From positions 1-52,500 of the forward strand of contig RFOM01000024.1 of NCBI GenBank assembly GCA_009926615.1: a stretch of DNA of 52,500 nt. The letters run 5' to 3'. Under the pieces are notes generated by a model. The model worked only from the letters and a program-made list of their open reading frames with translations. It searched no databases and was not told the DNA's origin. Positions 27,601 to 36,458 of this stretch are shown here, piece by piece. The position numbers and the translations under genes are program-made. Source of the DNA: Pseudomonadota bacterium. GTDB taxonomy: Bacteria > Bdellovibrionota_B > Oligoflexia > Silvanigrellales > Silvanigrellaceae. Each line of letters starts with the position of its first letter. Position 1 is the first letter of the stretch.

Positions 27601-30600
27601 TACAATTGAAAAAGAAACAGAGTATACTATATACATGATACGCCAAATCTTGTTGTAAAGACTGACTTGGCATAGAATGAAAGTATTGAAAGTTTTGATG
27701 AGAAAAACCCCATGTAGACTTAATGGAAAATTTTTTCAACTGCTCGGAAATTTTATCCGGATGTTCTATTGAAAATAACTTTTCATTTTGACTCTGTGTT
27801 GATGTCACCTGACTTTCAAAATTTAGAATGACATTAGTAAAAAAAGTATCGACTTCTTGAGTCAAATCTATTCTCGTTTTGGTAGCATATAATTCAAACG
27901 CAGATATTATTTGTAATGTGTCAAATGAAGCAATTTCATCTTCATATCCTATGTAAGAAACTTCATATTTCATACTGTCATTATGCTCGATTTTAGAGAT
28001 TAATCCAAAATATAACTTTTCCTTTGTTTTTTCTTTATCATTTCTCTTTTTTTTTCTCGAGTTTTGCTCTATATTTGCACCAAATATAGGAATTATAATG
28101 TTGTTACCAGAAATATAAGATATAATTTTCGAGTCTAATTCATGATATAACTCATCTCCATCTTCACTTGATTGCAATATGTTTATCTGTTCACTAATAG
28201 ATTTAAAGTTCAAAAGTTCGATTTTTGCAGTAAACTGTATGTTTCGTGACGATTGCCAAAATACGTCAATTGATTGTATACTATTGAGAATTTCACTCTT
28301 ACGATTTTTATGATCGTGTAAACGAAGTCGATACTTTGTGGATTCAACTGCCAGACTGAGATTTGCATTATCTGATTTATCTGGATTATTCTGAGGTTCA
28401 CATGTAAATATACATTTTTCTCCTGTAAAAACTCCAATTTCAGGTGGCACTTGTAAAGATTGTAACATTTTTAAAAAAGAGATATAATCTTCAGTATACC
28501 ACATGCCATCAGCATAACTCTTCCAATCTTCTTTATGTGTTGATTTCCATTTTTCCATTTCTTGATAAAAATAATGCATGCGTATGTCTACTTGATCCCA
28601 TGTACATTTATCAAGATCATCTGGTACACATCTGTAATTCTTTTTCAAATCCGGTTTTTCATAACCAAAATTGAGTTCAATTAAATCATTTTCGAATTTT
28701 TCTGTATGTCGCCTTACTGAAATACCATATGCTCGTAACTCATTTTTTTTACACTGTTCGTCATTTTGAAAATACTGTGAGTCTATTGGATCTCCCAACT
28801 GTCGATTCCACCATCTACTTCTATCCAATTGATGTCTTCTTGTCAAATAACATCGATCTGGAAAATCTCTCCGTTTAATTCCATCTTTTTTAAGTGAAAT
28901 TATTCTTGATTTATTATATGAAGCAAAAGCATTCGAAGAAACATTTTTTACAATTTCACATAATTTGTTAATATCTACTCGTTGTATACTTGCATATGTT
29001 ATTGGAATAGACGTAGCATCTTCATTCGATAAAATTGGAATTTTACCAGAAGATATTCTTGCCGTCCATTCTTTCATATTACTTCTTTCTGTGGACATTA
29101 TAGGTGCATTTACCCACTTTGATTGTATCATATTACCTTGAGTATCATGCTCTGTCATATCATACACTTTTATTTTGACTGGTGATTGTAACATCAGTTT
29201 ACTTTGTAAATATTTTTTGATTGGTTCTGACATTTTATCTGTAAATTTTAACTCATTCGGAATATTGGTTCCTGTAAAATTGATAAAGAAATGATGATCC
29301 TTCATATTTTTATTTATTGCTTTGTCAATATCAGTCTCGTCAAATCCATCTCGAATGTCAATATCATGCACTTCACGCATAAAAATCAAGTAAGCAACCT
29401 TTACATGTGCACGAAATATATGCCAAATAACATGGATTGTTTGAGTAAGATGATGAAAGTCATCTAATCCAGTGTTTTGTAAGTTAGAATTAGTTAGTCT
29501 ATTTAAAATTTCTTGAAAACTAGGAATTTCAAAATTTGTTGTATTTTGAAGCGAACGACTTACTGTTTGCTTTAAATATGAGTAAAAGTTACTTCGTATA
29601 TTGTATGTATGTGGCTGTAATATTGATTGTACACTTGTTGACTGCATTAATTTCAATGCTAATTTCGCAGGGTTTATATTAAAATAATCATGACGTGTAC
29701 TATTTTCTTCACTTCTTTTAAATTGCTGTGTTTTGTCTTCTCCATCTATTTCTATGACAACTACTCTCTTTTTCTGAAAATAAAGCTTTGGACATGTGTA
29801 CGCAATCTCAAGAACTAAATCAGGTTTTTGAATAGGAGTGATAATAATATCATTTTCGTTATATTTATACTTTTTCAATTCGACATCATTCCATTGTCTT
29901 TTACTTCTTAGATCAAACATCCAGTATGGTTCAATGTTGTTCATTGAAGAATTTGCATCTCGATTATTTTGCATAGTTTTGGTTTCCCATCTTTGAATAA
30001 CTCTGTCTTCATGTCCTTTAGTTTTTAAAGAACCATGGGACGGTGCTTCGCATAATTTATAATCGAGAAGTTTTAATTTAAACAGTGTGTTATTCTCTTC
30101 GTACAATGTCTGTAATGGACTCCATGGATAATCTGGGTCTTTTTTCTGAACACCTCCATTTACAAATGTAGCCCGCTCATATCTTTTCAGTATTGAATTG
30201 CTTCTTACTTTATTTACGTCAGTGTGTTGCACGGGCTCGCAAAATGTTGTAAATACCCTTTGTTTATCCAATGGGTAATATTTCTCTCGGTCAACTTTAG
30301 AATTTGGAGAATCTTCTGAGATTTTGTCTATATTCCTCACCCATGTACCTGTATAGTCCCAGTGGTGATTTACCGGCTTATCTTGTTCAACCCATGGACC
30401 CTCTGGATTTGTTAAAACACTTGCAAGATTTGAATACTCTGACTTGTTGATTCTGCGTACATAGCCTCCTGGATCAAGCAATTGAGTTACAAGTTGAAAT
30501 GCAGAAAGACATATTGTAATACCACACTGGTCAAGGTTTTGATTTATGAAAGAATTTATCGCATCCTCTAACGTTATGCGACTCTCTATTTTAGCCCATG

Positions 30601-30643
30601 TAGATTCTATCATCTGTGCTTTAGACTTATCTGTCATACTCAT
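24611..30643 (-). CDS. Giant protein, 2010 aa, with candidate PD-(D/E)XK nuclease motif
   Basis: The largest gene of the window, AT-rich, without signal peptide or membrane segments. Residues about 273-320 hold KPDLVLEIAY followed by VVVIEIDGEDKT and a TRHDYFNI element: this resembles the PD, E-x-D and R/D pattern of PD-(D/E)XK nucleases of the Vsr/DUF559 kind (Pro274-Asp275, Glu298, Asp300). A stretch with YEVSYIGYEDEIASFDTL (near 890-905) looks Tudor/chromo-like. The rest is a long run of mixed helix and strand with many Trp, Tyr and Asn residues and no Walker motif, so it does not look like a helicase or polymerase. Its size recalls large tegument or injected virion proteins, which is only analogy. 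TATTTAG lies about 11-17 nt upstream, and it is followed by the convergent RING gene. Confidence 0.72.
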   Translation of the reverse strand: MSMTDKSKAQMIESTWAKIESRITLEDAINSFINQNLDQCGITICLSAFQLVTQLLDPGGYVRRINKSEYSNLASVLTNPEGPWVEQDKPVNHHWDYTGTWVRNIDKISEDSPNSKVDREKYYPLDKQRVFTTFCEPVQHTDVNKVRSNSILKRYERATFVNGGVQKKDPDYPWSPLQTLYEENNTLFKLKLLDYKLCEAPSHGSLKTKGHEDRVIQRWETKTMQNNRDANSSMNNIEPYWMFDLRSKRQWNDVELKKYKYNENDIIITPIQKPDLVLEIAYTCPKLYFQKKRVVVIEIDGEDKTQQFKRSEENSTRHDYFNINPAKLALKLMQSTSVQSILQPHTYNIRSNFYSYLKQTVSRSLQNTTNFEIPSFQEILNRLTNSNLQNTGLDDFHHLTQTIHVIWHIFRAHVKVAYLIFMREVHDIDIRDGFDETDIDKAINKNMKDHHFFINFTGTNIPNELKFTDKMSEPIKKYLQSKLMLQSPVKIKVYDMTEHDTQGNMIQSKWVNAPIMSTERSNMKEWTARISSGKIPILSNEDATSIPITYASIQRVDINKLCEIVKNVSSNAFASYNKSRIISLKKDGIKRRDFPDRCYLTRRHQLDRSRWWNRQLGDPIDSQYFQNDEQCKKNELRAYGISVRRHTEKFENDLIELNFGYEKPDLKKNYRCVPDDLDKCTWDQVDIRMHYFYQEMEKWKSTHKEDWKSYADGMWYTEDYISFLKMLQSLQVPPEIGVFTGEKCIFTCEPQNNPDKSDNANLSLAVESTKYRLRLHDHKNRKSEILNSIQSIDVFWQSSRNIQFTAKIELLNFKSISEQINILQSSEDGDELYHELDSKIISYISGNNIIIPIFGANIEQNSRKKKRNDKEKTKEKLYFGLISKIEHNDSMKYEVSYIGYEDEIASFDTLQIISAFELYATKTRIDLTQEVDTFFTNVILNFESQVTSTQSQNEKLFSIEHPDKISEQLKKFSIKSTWGFSHQNFQYFHSMPSQSLQQDLAYHVYSILCFFFNCRDDGACRYRWEEWLLDYFGASSKDETRSEFHRFEFQNPTKSTTDYEYYNQTWFQMCFFMEHNFRNAVSALHYKLFEMNEEVGFFPDVSDKTGLQTIARRVYNREKSLLQNRSSFAGLGNVSKGLSFRKYNTRTNVNLTLRDRIMSQLHDELPELDPALAKYVQKFRIPDSELFLRIIRCPNILALRELARQHMSIEPQKHMREVLQFFEPAIQSEIEVMLKFVETDESVYVSTPEAHPSKRLILTETQLLKWMRETLKCSSSASTLGMLNNITPLQCKYDMFLNSSTFYIIKNLFCTPDLLNFGNQRPLKFILLQLALIDKVITSENIEDCIHANDSIYIALNLHDVDITPVGLSFQVDIDNKTLSVPCVINTSRRGWPKRDLNQIVCYKKVSDTTDTQQQNELEMKTIDVFKIRNFNISLVPPCTVIEIISQNETSGTEAHDEMTDSELRKWMLLAYARPCTTLSTEMNVSITQEKFVSNELCKGDCQDIDLHYTEEVHENRRVLSCFIHTVEKYVYFERYEKCYHKDEVHEFPVYVQALIPKKTNSKLIYIPTECAVIFRKIKWPSFFTHEIDNQLYKWRPVYTGLRTWCWKRLLVKMIFLHAFGKVLTRTKSLISLYTKNIDVKNSDISNILKRANEAGLDTFGNLSHREHWLPKEYRKREHKKLHENQKLILSLHEYKCRNYYHPISADHFDTLECCSFTKIQKQHKWLSYTREHYTHLQPLTSCRFLRIDKRFEDEDLTENAYTIASHEGFFMYRDYLYFEKEKTCMVVNVQNAYFVKFPTSFTIRARTHQDTRKNKEIFVCETKYDSLKTKYFLTAFDTRRYNWFNNVHLDTKEDTECIQSYKNIYLQNVTSDIVKTVCDPFDDRIQWGFQFEESFETKIKNLQPGYSISPLSKSSTLFTLPDFYLPEIEAQSLSKIFSGNQKGVETENVTENNLKDDTWWLQSRGRSKFLQYQNATLNQQAAYVFKNEFLADIMTNINRILKPSSSEHT

Positions 30644-30765
30644 ATGGATTCCTAAATATTCATTTTCTTTTTAATAATACATTTCATTTGCGTTGAAACA
30701 AAATTTGTAAACTACCTACGTTTGGACAAGTTACATGAAAACCCACAAAATTTGTATTATTGTTA

Positions 30766-30771
30766 TTTATT
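30766..30771 (-). terminator. Poly(A) signal
   Basis: AATAAA on the minus strand 18 nt after the stop at 30789. The gap from 30644 to 30788 also holds the promoter of the giant gene. Confidence 0.5.
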
Positions 30772-30788
30772 AGCATGATCAGGTTACC

Positions 30789-31451
30789 TTATGAAAATAG
30801 ATTGATAAACATGTTGATTGATGTTGTGCTTACAGTGCTACATACCCCAGCAATCTCTCCTGCAAATGTAATCGGAATCACATAAGGCGACATATGCATA
30901 CCATTCATAAGCGCAATGCTAAATATGGCAGGAAAAAAGTACATAGCGAACGCGTTAATGTTTTTCACATAGAAATTTCCAGTGAACAGCAACCTGTTTT
31001 TAGACGTTTCTTGCCATATGTAAAATGAGGCATAGCATATGCAGAACTGCAGGCAGTAGCATGCATGCTCGACTTCAACTAAGCTTTCAGTTGCTGCAAT
31101 GACCAGGTATGTAAAAAGACTCAGTAGAGATATAACATTGGAGATGACGGAGTTGGTATACTCTCTATTTTTGACACTAACAATAATGGATGGCGCAAGC
31201 AATACAACTGTCATGAGGATATAGAGTATAAAAATCCGTATCATAGTTCTGTACATTAAAATCTCAGAAGGTGTTTTGTCATCCATTCCAGAAACGTTGT
31301 GTACTGGCATGTCACTGTTCTGTGTTTCGGAGGTCGTCTTTGAATTCACCATGTAAATAAAAGTGTCGAATCCTATAATTACTGCTTTGGTATGCCATGG
31401 CAGTGTTATGAGCATGTGCTGGTGGATGTAATATAGACATTCTGTATACAT
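30789..31451 (-). CDS. Multi-pass membrane protein, 220 aa
   Basis: About five hydrophobic segments: IFILYILMTVVLLAPSIIV (about 72-90), VISLLSLFTYLVIAA (about 105-120), a cysteine-rich one (CYCLQFCICYASFYIW), AMYFFPAIFSIALM and a last one in a Gly/Ser/Thr-rich context. The ATG at 31415 (MLITLPWHTKAV), with CTATATTA upstream, is an alternative start. No transporter or receptor motif is seen. One of several unassigned multi-pass proteins of the AT-rich part. Confidence 0.65.
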   Translation of the reverse strand: MYTECLYYIHQHMLITLPWHTKAVIIGFDTFIYMVNSKTTSETQNSDMPVHNVSGMDDKTPSEILMYRTMIRIFILYILMTVVLLAPSIIVSVKNREYTNSVISNVISLLSLFTYLVIAATESLVEVEHACYCLQFCICYASFYIWQETSKNRLLFTGNFYVKNINAFAMYFFPAIFSIALMNGMHMSPYVIPITFAGEIAGVCSTVSTTSINMFINLFS

Positions 31452-31770
31452 TAAAATTTCAACGTCTTTGTTTGTCTGAAAAAAATCGGGTCAGGGTAGC
31501 TTGGATTTCCGGGCTCGAGCGCAAATCTCGCGGAGTCAGCAGCAGCTCGTAACGCATGACGTAGGGCACGCGCGCCAAGCCGACCTCCGGGAAGCGGAGA
31601 CGGATCGTGAAATCCGACTCGACCGCAAAATGGCCCTAGTGTGCTCGCAGATGAGTCTCTGCAGGTCGGGAGAGAGATCAGAAAAGGGAAACCGGCCTGC
31701 ATGATGATAATGACAATGATGCCTTTTACTTGCTCTTATAGACACAAAAATACAGTCATACACCAGCAAA
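31452..31770. other. GC-rich gap with a possible F-box remnant
   Basis: No intact gene. On the minus strand about 31536-31700 there is a frame reading FPFSDLSPDLQRLICEHTRA, which resembles the start of an F-box, but it has no in-frame ATG nearby and stops at 31536. A different frame has an ATG at 31702. It may be a decayed gene. Confidence 0.3.
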
Positions 31771-32688
31771 CTACACGTTCACTAGCTCGTATGCCTCTGT
31801 CTCCCCAATCTGCTTGAGCACTAAGAAGTTATTACGCATGTTCTGCGTCGCGGCGTCATTGGGCCCCGACTCGACGACCAGGACTTGAAGTGCTGCATGC
31901 ACCGTCGTCATCGCCCTCCGCCACAGCAAACAGGACCGACGTGTGCGTCGGCGCTCCTCGACGAAGTGCTTGTCGACGCGCTGCGTCATGAAAATGCCGA
32001 AGAGGTTCATCGCCTTGACGAACGTATCGTTGGCACTGCCCGTGCAGTCGAAAAGCCCGCCGCAAGCTTCCGCGAACTCTACCTCCGCTCTGTTGTGGTC
32101 CGACGAGGAGTGCACGAGACACATAGCCTTGTGAGCCTTGAAGTGAAACATGTGGAAAATGGCATTGGCCGCTGCGGGGTCAGTGTGATGATGGGCGCAC
32201 GCCTGGGTGGACAATTTGTTTTCCCACGTTTCCGCCAACGCGCAGGCACCCACAAAGTCCTCCTTCTGCATCAAGTTCTTCACGACCCTGAACGCGCAGC
32301 TCACCGTCGCAATGTGTTCCGGCCCCAGCACGCGCATGCACTCCTCCATGACACGCTCCGTGCGCTGATAGCCAGCCTCCACCGACCGCTCCACCATCAC
32401 GTCCAAGATTATGAGCTCGATCTTGTACCGCTCCGGGGCAGCCAACGGCAGCTCGGCGACGCCCTCGGCCGCGGCGTCGCAGACAGCCACGACACATTCT
32501 TCTGAAATCTCGCGGCGGCAGACGGTGCAGGTGAGGTCGCACTTGAAGAGACTGTCGGCTATGACATTGAGGAAGCAGGGGGCGCATGCAAACAAGCTCC
32601 GGCACGCGCAGCCGCTCGGGAGCAGCGGCACGGCGTCCTGCATGCATACGAAGCAGCTGTGCGATTCCTCCGCCGAAATGCGTGGCAT
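31771..32688 (-). CDS. RING-finger protein with TPR-like repeats
   Basis: A 305-residue protein. Residues about 12-62 form a RING-like finger: CFVCMQD, then GCACRSLFACAPC, then CDLTCTVCRREI, giving four Cys pairs. The rest is helical, with a TPR-like unit beginning LGPEHIATVSCAFRVVKNLM and a final SGPNDAATQNMRNNFLVL that has the same pattern; such tandem units are common in stramenopile proteins. The combination suggests an E3 ubiquitin ligase with a protein-binding tail. A CTATATATAG box lies 45-54 nt upstream. RING assignment is good; repeat assignment is moderate. Confidence 0.72.
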   Translation of the reverse strand: MPRISAEESHSCFVCMQDAVPLLPSGCACRSLFACAPCFLNVIADSLFKCDLTCTVCRREISEECVVAVCDAAAEGVAELPLAAPERYKIELIILDVMVERSVEAGYQRTERVMEECMRVLGPEHIATVSCAFRVVKNLMQKEDFVGACALAETWENKLSTQACAHHHTDPAAANAIFHMFHFKAHKAMCLVHSSSDHNRAEVEFAEACGGLFDCTGSANDTFVKAMNLFGIFMTQRVDKHFVEERRRTRRSCLLWRRAMTTVHAALQVLVVESGPNDAATQNMRNNFLVLKQIGETEAYELVNV

Positions 32689-32732
32689 GCGATGGGGCGT
32701 GGCGTGCGATGGGTGTGTGCCGACTTCCAGCT

Positions 32733-32742
32733 CTATATATAG
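32733..32742 (-). promoter_or_regulatory. TATA box
   Basis: ATATATAGAG-type box about 45-54 nt before the ATG at 32688. Confidence 0.5.
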
Positions 32743-32850
32743 ACTCCGACCTAAACTACCAAGCGATTCTTTTTTGGACGCTGGACAGCTGTCAATCTGG
32801 GACAGCAGCCGTGTTTTTTTCTTTTTTTTTCCTTTTTTGATGCTCTTGGT

Positions 32851-34023
32851 TTAAATTGTACTCTGTTTTTCGAATCCATTGTCACAAACACAATCTGCAA
32901 GCGTGCTACTACTCCCTGGAGCAGTGCTGTGTCCTGGACAGGCATACTTCTGGTTATCTCCCGGACAGTAAAAGTCAACAGGGCAATTAAAGCAGGTTCC
33001 ATCCTGCATGAACATGGAGCTCGTGCAGATACACTGTTCTAGGGATGCCGCCCCGGTACTTGAAATGCTGTTTACAGGGCAGGGGTGCACCGCGCGTTGT
33101 CCTGGACACCAACTGCCTGCGACACACTTTGCGCATGTAAAAATGGAAGTCGATGCGTAATCGTGCCAGAACCCGGGGTCGCACGTACACTGTTCGCGCG
33201 AGGAGCTGCCTGTAGGTGCTGTAGAGTTCGCAGGACAAGACAGACATGGCGAGTTTGCGAGCTCAGGCTTGTATGTGTTTAGAGGACATGCAACACATTC
33301 TGTTGATGTACTGTTTAAATGAAAGCCTGGTTTGCAAACACACGCTGTGTGAGTGGTCGAGGCAATCGTTGACGTGCCAGAATTTGCTGCACACGGGAGA
33401 CATCCATTGTCTCCAGTAGCTCGAAACCAGTCTTGTCTACATGCCGTGCATCCAGTGTCAAACGCACCTTCGAAGCCCGCTAAACAAGCACAGTCTGACG
33501 GGTATAGCGAGCCTGTGAAAGCAGTCGTAGCGTTTGGAGTGCACGACAAGCATGAGTTGTTGCCCTTGAAGTTCTTGTAGTAAGAGATGGCACATGGTGA
33601 GCATGTTCCGGCCGAGGGTTCATAACCAAACGTGCAGATACAATCGGATGCGTCGGTGGCAATCGGAAACGTGGTATGATGTGCCGGACACGCGGTGCAG
33701 GTGTGGTCACCTGGGTCGGATTTGTAGGTCCCAAGAGTACATTCGATGCATGTGTCCACAGAACGCGTAAAGCCCGGTGCACACGTGCACGTGTTATTCT
33801 CGGCAACTTCGGGGTAGTCACACATTACAATCCGGCTATCATATTCTGTAAAGTTCAGTTCCTCGCCTAGTATGACAGCGTCTGAATGTTGGAGTAAAAA
33901 TGTACTTAGAAGTAGACTTAATAGCAGACGTGGGAAGTGACAGAGGTGTAGAATCTGCGAGAGATGAGTGATGTCCGCTTTCCTTGGAGACGCGAGTGCA
34001 TGTCTCCCTTGAAGCATTTGCAT
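32851..34023 (-). CDS. Secreted GCC2/GCC3-type cysteine-rich protein
   Basis: A 390-residue protein with an N-terminal hydrophobic signal (LLLSLLLSTFLLQHSDA, about 33-49; it may start at a later Met) and then about eight modules with CxxC, GTYK and C-x-C-x2-GF elements (CTLGTYKSDPGDHTCTAC, CICTFGYEP). Several Asn-x-Ser/Thr sites. No C-terminal anchor; it ends with CVCDNGFEKQSTI. The composition is more balanced than in its GC-rich relatives at 10884-12557 and 17616-20021, so the three are not recent copies. Probably secreted or on the virion surface. Confidence 0.8.
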   Translation of the reverse strand: MQMLQGRHALASPRKADITHLSQILHLCHFPRLLLSLLLSTFLLQHSDAVILGEELNFTEYDSRIVMCDYPEVAENNTCTCAPGFTRSVDTCIECTLGTYKSDPGDHTCTACPAHHTTFPIATDASDCICTFGYEPSAGTCSPCAISYYKNFKGNNSCLSCTPNATTAFTGSLYPSDCACLAGFEGAFDTGCTACRQDWFRATGDNGCLPCAANSGTSTIASTTHTACVCKPGFHLNSTSTECVACPLNTYKPELANSPCLSCPANSTAPTGSSSREQCTCDPGFWHDYASTSIFTCAKCVAGSWCPGQRAVHPCPVNSISSTGAASLEQCICTSSMFMQDGTCFNCPVDFYCPGDNQKYACPGHSTAPGSSSTLADCVCDNGFEKQSTI

Positions 34024-34030
34024 GAGACTG

Positions 34031-34037
34031 TTATATA
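34031..34037 (-). promoter_or_regulatory. TATA box
   Basis: CTATATAA-type box 8-14 nt before the ATG at 34023; the close spacing suggests that a later Met may be used. Confidence 0.4.
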
Positions 34038-34106
34038 GTCCTACAAAAATCCATTCCGACTATTGAGACACTTTACCACATGATTGCGATGAGAGTTAGG
34101 ATTACG

Positions 34107-35189
34107 CTATGCAAGATAAATGGCACTGTCCTTGTCTGGTCTTGGACAAACACATGGCCTTGGTCTGCGTGGGGGGCGCTCCGGTGGTATTTTTTGATTC
34201 ACGTCTTCAACTGGAACCATAGGACATTCAATCAAAACAGGCTGTGTTGTGGTCGAAATCTCACAGTCGCCAACCACACTTGTCGATGTTTTGTTTATTC
34301 CCTCGCAGATCTCAGTGACTGTTTTAGTCGTGTGTGTTTCAGTACTCTGTAACTGGAGTGTGTTCTGTTGTGTTTGTGTTTCCACAACAATTGTGGCTAC
34401 ACTCTGAGCTTGATCGTCTATTGTCGAAAGAGTTGTATCTATCTCTAAGTTGTTGCTGTGAATGTTCTTGTATCTCGAGACGTCAAGTAAAATCCAAACA
34501 GAGATACACGTGGGTAGAACTGCGTTGAAGAAGAGAACCGTGGAATATAGTGGAATTTCGGCTGTAGTCACACGCGAACGTGCTAGAAAATCACCCCAGC
34601 AAGTGTCTCTTATTGAGGTCAAGAATGCTGCTGCAATACCGGACATCATAAATTCAACTGGTGTTATTGAAAGAGATACCACAAGAGCTGATTTTGTGGC
34701 AATAGGCATAGACGACATACTCAGTAGTAAAATAAAAATGTAAAAAAATGTTTTTTTCCGTCGCATGTCGATGTATTCGATTAATTCTTTCAAAAAATAC
34801 GGGCCGGGTGATGGTTGTGTGCAATTCATAAATGTAAATAAGAAGACTGACAGTAAAATTAATTCATAACAAAAGGATATTCCAGTCCCATGCCATGTGC
34901 CGAAGACATACCCATACATTGTTTTGGTTACATTCATGAACGGGAATAGAAGGCCAACTTGTAATGTGTGAAACATGAAGAGAATAGCAAGGATTTGGAG
35001 CTTATTCGTAGATTCAAGATACGACTTCAAGGCAACAATAAACAACCCCAGACTCTCTGAGTCGACCTTAATGCTTTCTTTGTAGTGTAAATAGAATAGG
35101 AATATAGCCAGTGTTGCTACTGTGATTACAAAAGACGTGCATAGAACACAGAAGCCTTTGTGAGTGTCAAGAATTTGTGGGAACTTCAT
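34107..35189 (-). CDS. Multi-pass membrane protein with proline-rich tail, VTT-like
   Basis: A 360-residue protein with about six or seven membrane segments in residues 15-245. The central part (FPFMNVTKTMYGYVFGTWHG, then MPIATKSALVVSLSITPVEF) faintly resembles the VTT domain of TVP38/TMEM64/DedA proteins, in which a Gly-x-x-Phe-Gly turn and a later Pro-x2-x3 segment are typical; this is a weak match. The cytosolic tail is Thr-rich and ends in PPERPPRRPRP, which looks like an SH3-domain ligand. It would sit in a host membrane or virion envelope. Membrane topology is sure, the family is not. Confidence 0.65.
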   Translation of the reverse strand: MKFPQILDTHKGFCVLCTSFVITVATLAIFLFYLHYKESIKVDSESLGLFIVALKSYLESTNKLQILAILFMFHTLQVGLLFPFMNVTKTMYGYVFGTWHGTGISFCYELILLSVFLFTFMNCTQPSPGPYFLKELIEYIDMRRKKTFFYIFILLLSMSSMPIATKSALVVSLSITPVEFMMSGIAAAFLTSIRDTCWGDFLARSRVTTAEIPLYSTVLFFNAVLPTCISVWILLDVSRYKNIHSNNLEIDTTLSTIDDQAQSVATIVVETQTQQNTLQLQSTETHTTKTVTEICEGINKTSTSVVGDCEISTTTQPVLIECPMVPVEDVNQKIPPERPPRRPRPCVCPRPDKDSAIYLA

Positions 35190-35315
35190 TCTAGGTTTCT
35201 GTTAACTACGAGAAAATGGGCTCAATTAGATATTAACAAGCTATGAAAACATGTAATAAATATGAGATTTTGAATTGTTTCGAGTGTATAGATACGCGAC
35301 TTTCTTTCGAACATT

Positions 35316-35326
35316 CTATATTTAAG
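35316..35326 (+). promoter_or_regulatory. TATA box
   Basis: CTATATTTAAG 13-23 nt before the ATG at 35339; this decides the start of the coiled-coil gene. Confidence 0.5.
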
Positions 35327-35338
35327 ATATGCACTTGT

Positions 35339-36394
35339 ATGTCGTTTCAAACACGCGAAATGACTTTGTCTGTAAACCAGACTCCTAAAACGCTTTCATA
35401 CCCAAACACTTACTCGTCGTTAAACACAAACTTGGATGCTTTAAATCTCAAGATACCTACGAGGCGCGCTGCTACTTTTACGTCGGTTGATCCGGTGCCC
35501 GCACTAAGAAGTAGTACTCAAGTTCCGCCTGTGACTTTCCAGTTCAACGACCCTACACATCTTGCAGATTTACTAAACACTCCCAAGTACAATCAAGATC
35601 ACATGCATGTGGGTCTCCTAAACCATACAGACGCAATTAATAAGATAACTAATCATTTGGATAAGTTACATGTAGATAATTCAAATCATAAACAGTTGAC
35701 ACACAGTGTCTTTGAAAACCACACTAATGCTTTGAATCATCTGATCAATACAACCACCGATCTTAGTTCGGGTGTGCTAGACCACAAGAATGTCATTGAG
35801 AATCAGCATCATGAGATGCAGCAAAACCGAATTATCATCGAACAGCAAACAAAACTGATCAATGACTTGCGAAGGCAATGTGATCATTTCCATGAAGGTC
35901 TGATGAATCATACTGATGTTTTGAAATCACAGGTTGAAAATTTTAATAATTTCAACACAAAAATGTCGTTATACGATAACACGATCAACAGTCACAACCA
36001 GAAATTATCTAATATTGATACAAATGTTGACGTGTTGCACGATACGAGCAATCGTCAAAAACTACAAATCTCTGAAGTGTCTAATAATCTCAAAGATGTA
36101 CACACGGGCATGATTCATCATACTGAAGTTTTGAACAATTTTGGGTCGCAGATCAATAACCAAAATCAAGTTATGAACCAGTTAAAAGATTCACACCAGT
36201 CACTCAGTAACCGACTTCAATTACTTGAATCGAAAGTCACTTCGTCACATAACGCCGATTTAGCTAAACAGATAAGTGAAATCAAGATTGCGATAAACGC
36301 AAATGCTGAGCTCCTTGACGAACTGCTAAATGATAAGAATACGTCAAGTACTCACGCCATGGATCGCATGATGTCGCATGCAGCCCGTAATTAA
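35339..36394 (+). CDS. Coiled-coil fibre-like protein with five NHTD motifs
   Basis: A 351-residue protein. After an unstructured N-terminal 80 residues it is a long coiled coil. Five copies of a motif of the type G-L-L-N-H-T-D-A-I are seen at residues about 92-100, 125-132, 145-152, 187-194 and 257-264. Distances between their His residues are 32, 21, 42 and 70; the last three are multiples of seven and 32 is three heptads plus an eleven-residue step, so each motif falls on the same face of the helix. Such polar core layers occur in trimeric fibres and adhesins. A spike, tail or tether is a reasonable guess; no close family recognised. No signal peptide. Confidence 0.72.
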   Translation: MSFQTREMTLSVNQTPKTLSYPNTYSSLNTNLDALNLKIPTRRAATFTSVDPVPALRSSTQVPPVTFQFNDPTHLADLLNTPKYNQDHMHVGLLNHTDAINKITNHLDKLHVDNSNHKQLTHSVFENHTNALNHLINTTTDLSSGVLDHKNVIENQHHEMQQNRIIIEQQTKLINDLRRQCDHFHEGLMNHTDVLKSQVENFNNFNTKMSLYDNTINSHNQKLSNIDTNVDVLHDTSNRQKLQISEVSNNLKDVHTGMIHHTEVLNNFGSQINNQNQVMNQLKDSHQSLSNRLQLLESKVTSSHNADLAKQISEIKIAINANAELLDELLNDKNTSSTHAMDRMMSHAARN

Positions 36395-36458
36395 TTTATG
36401 TTTAATATATAATGAAAACATTAAAGCATTTTGAATGTATATATGGTCTTATTTTATA

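Noticed and set aside
31501..31704. Small plus-strand frame in the gap before the RING gene
   Set aside because: No ATG start and no protein-like pattern; Arg/Ser-rich.
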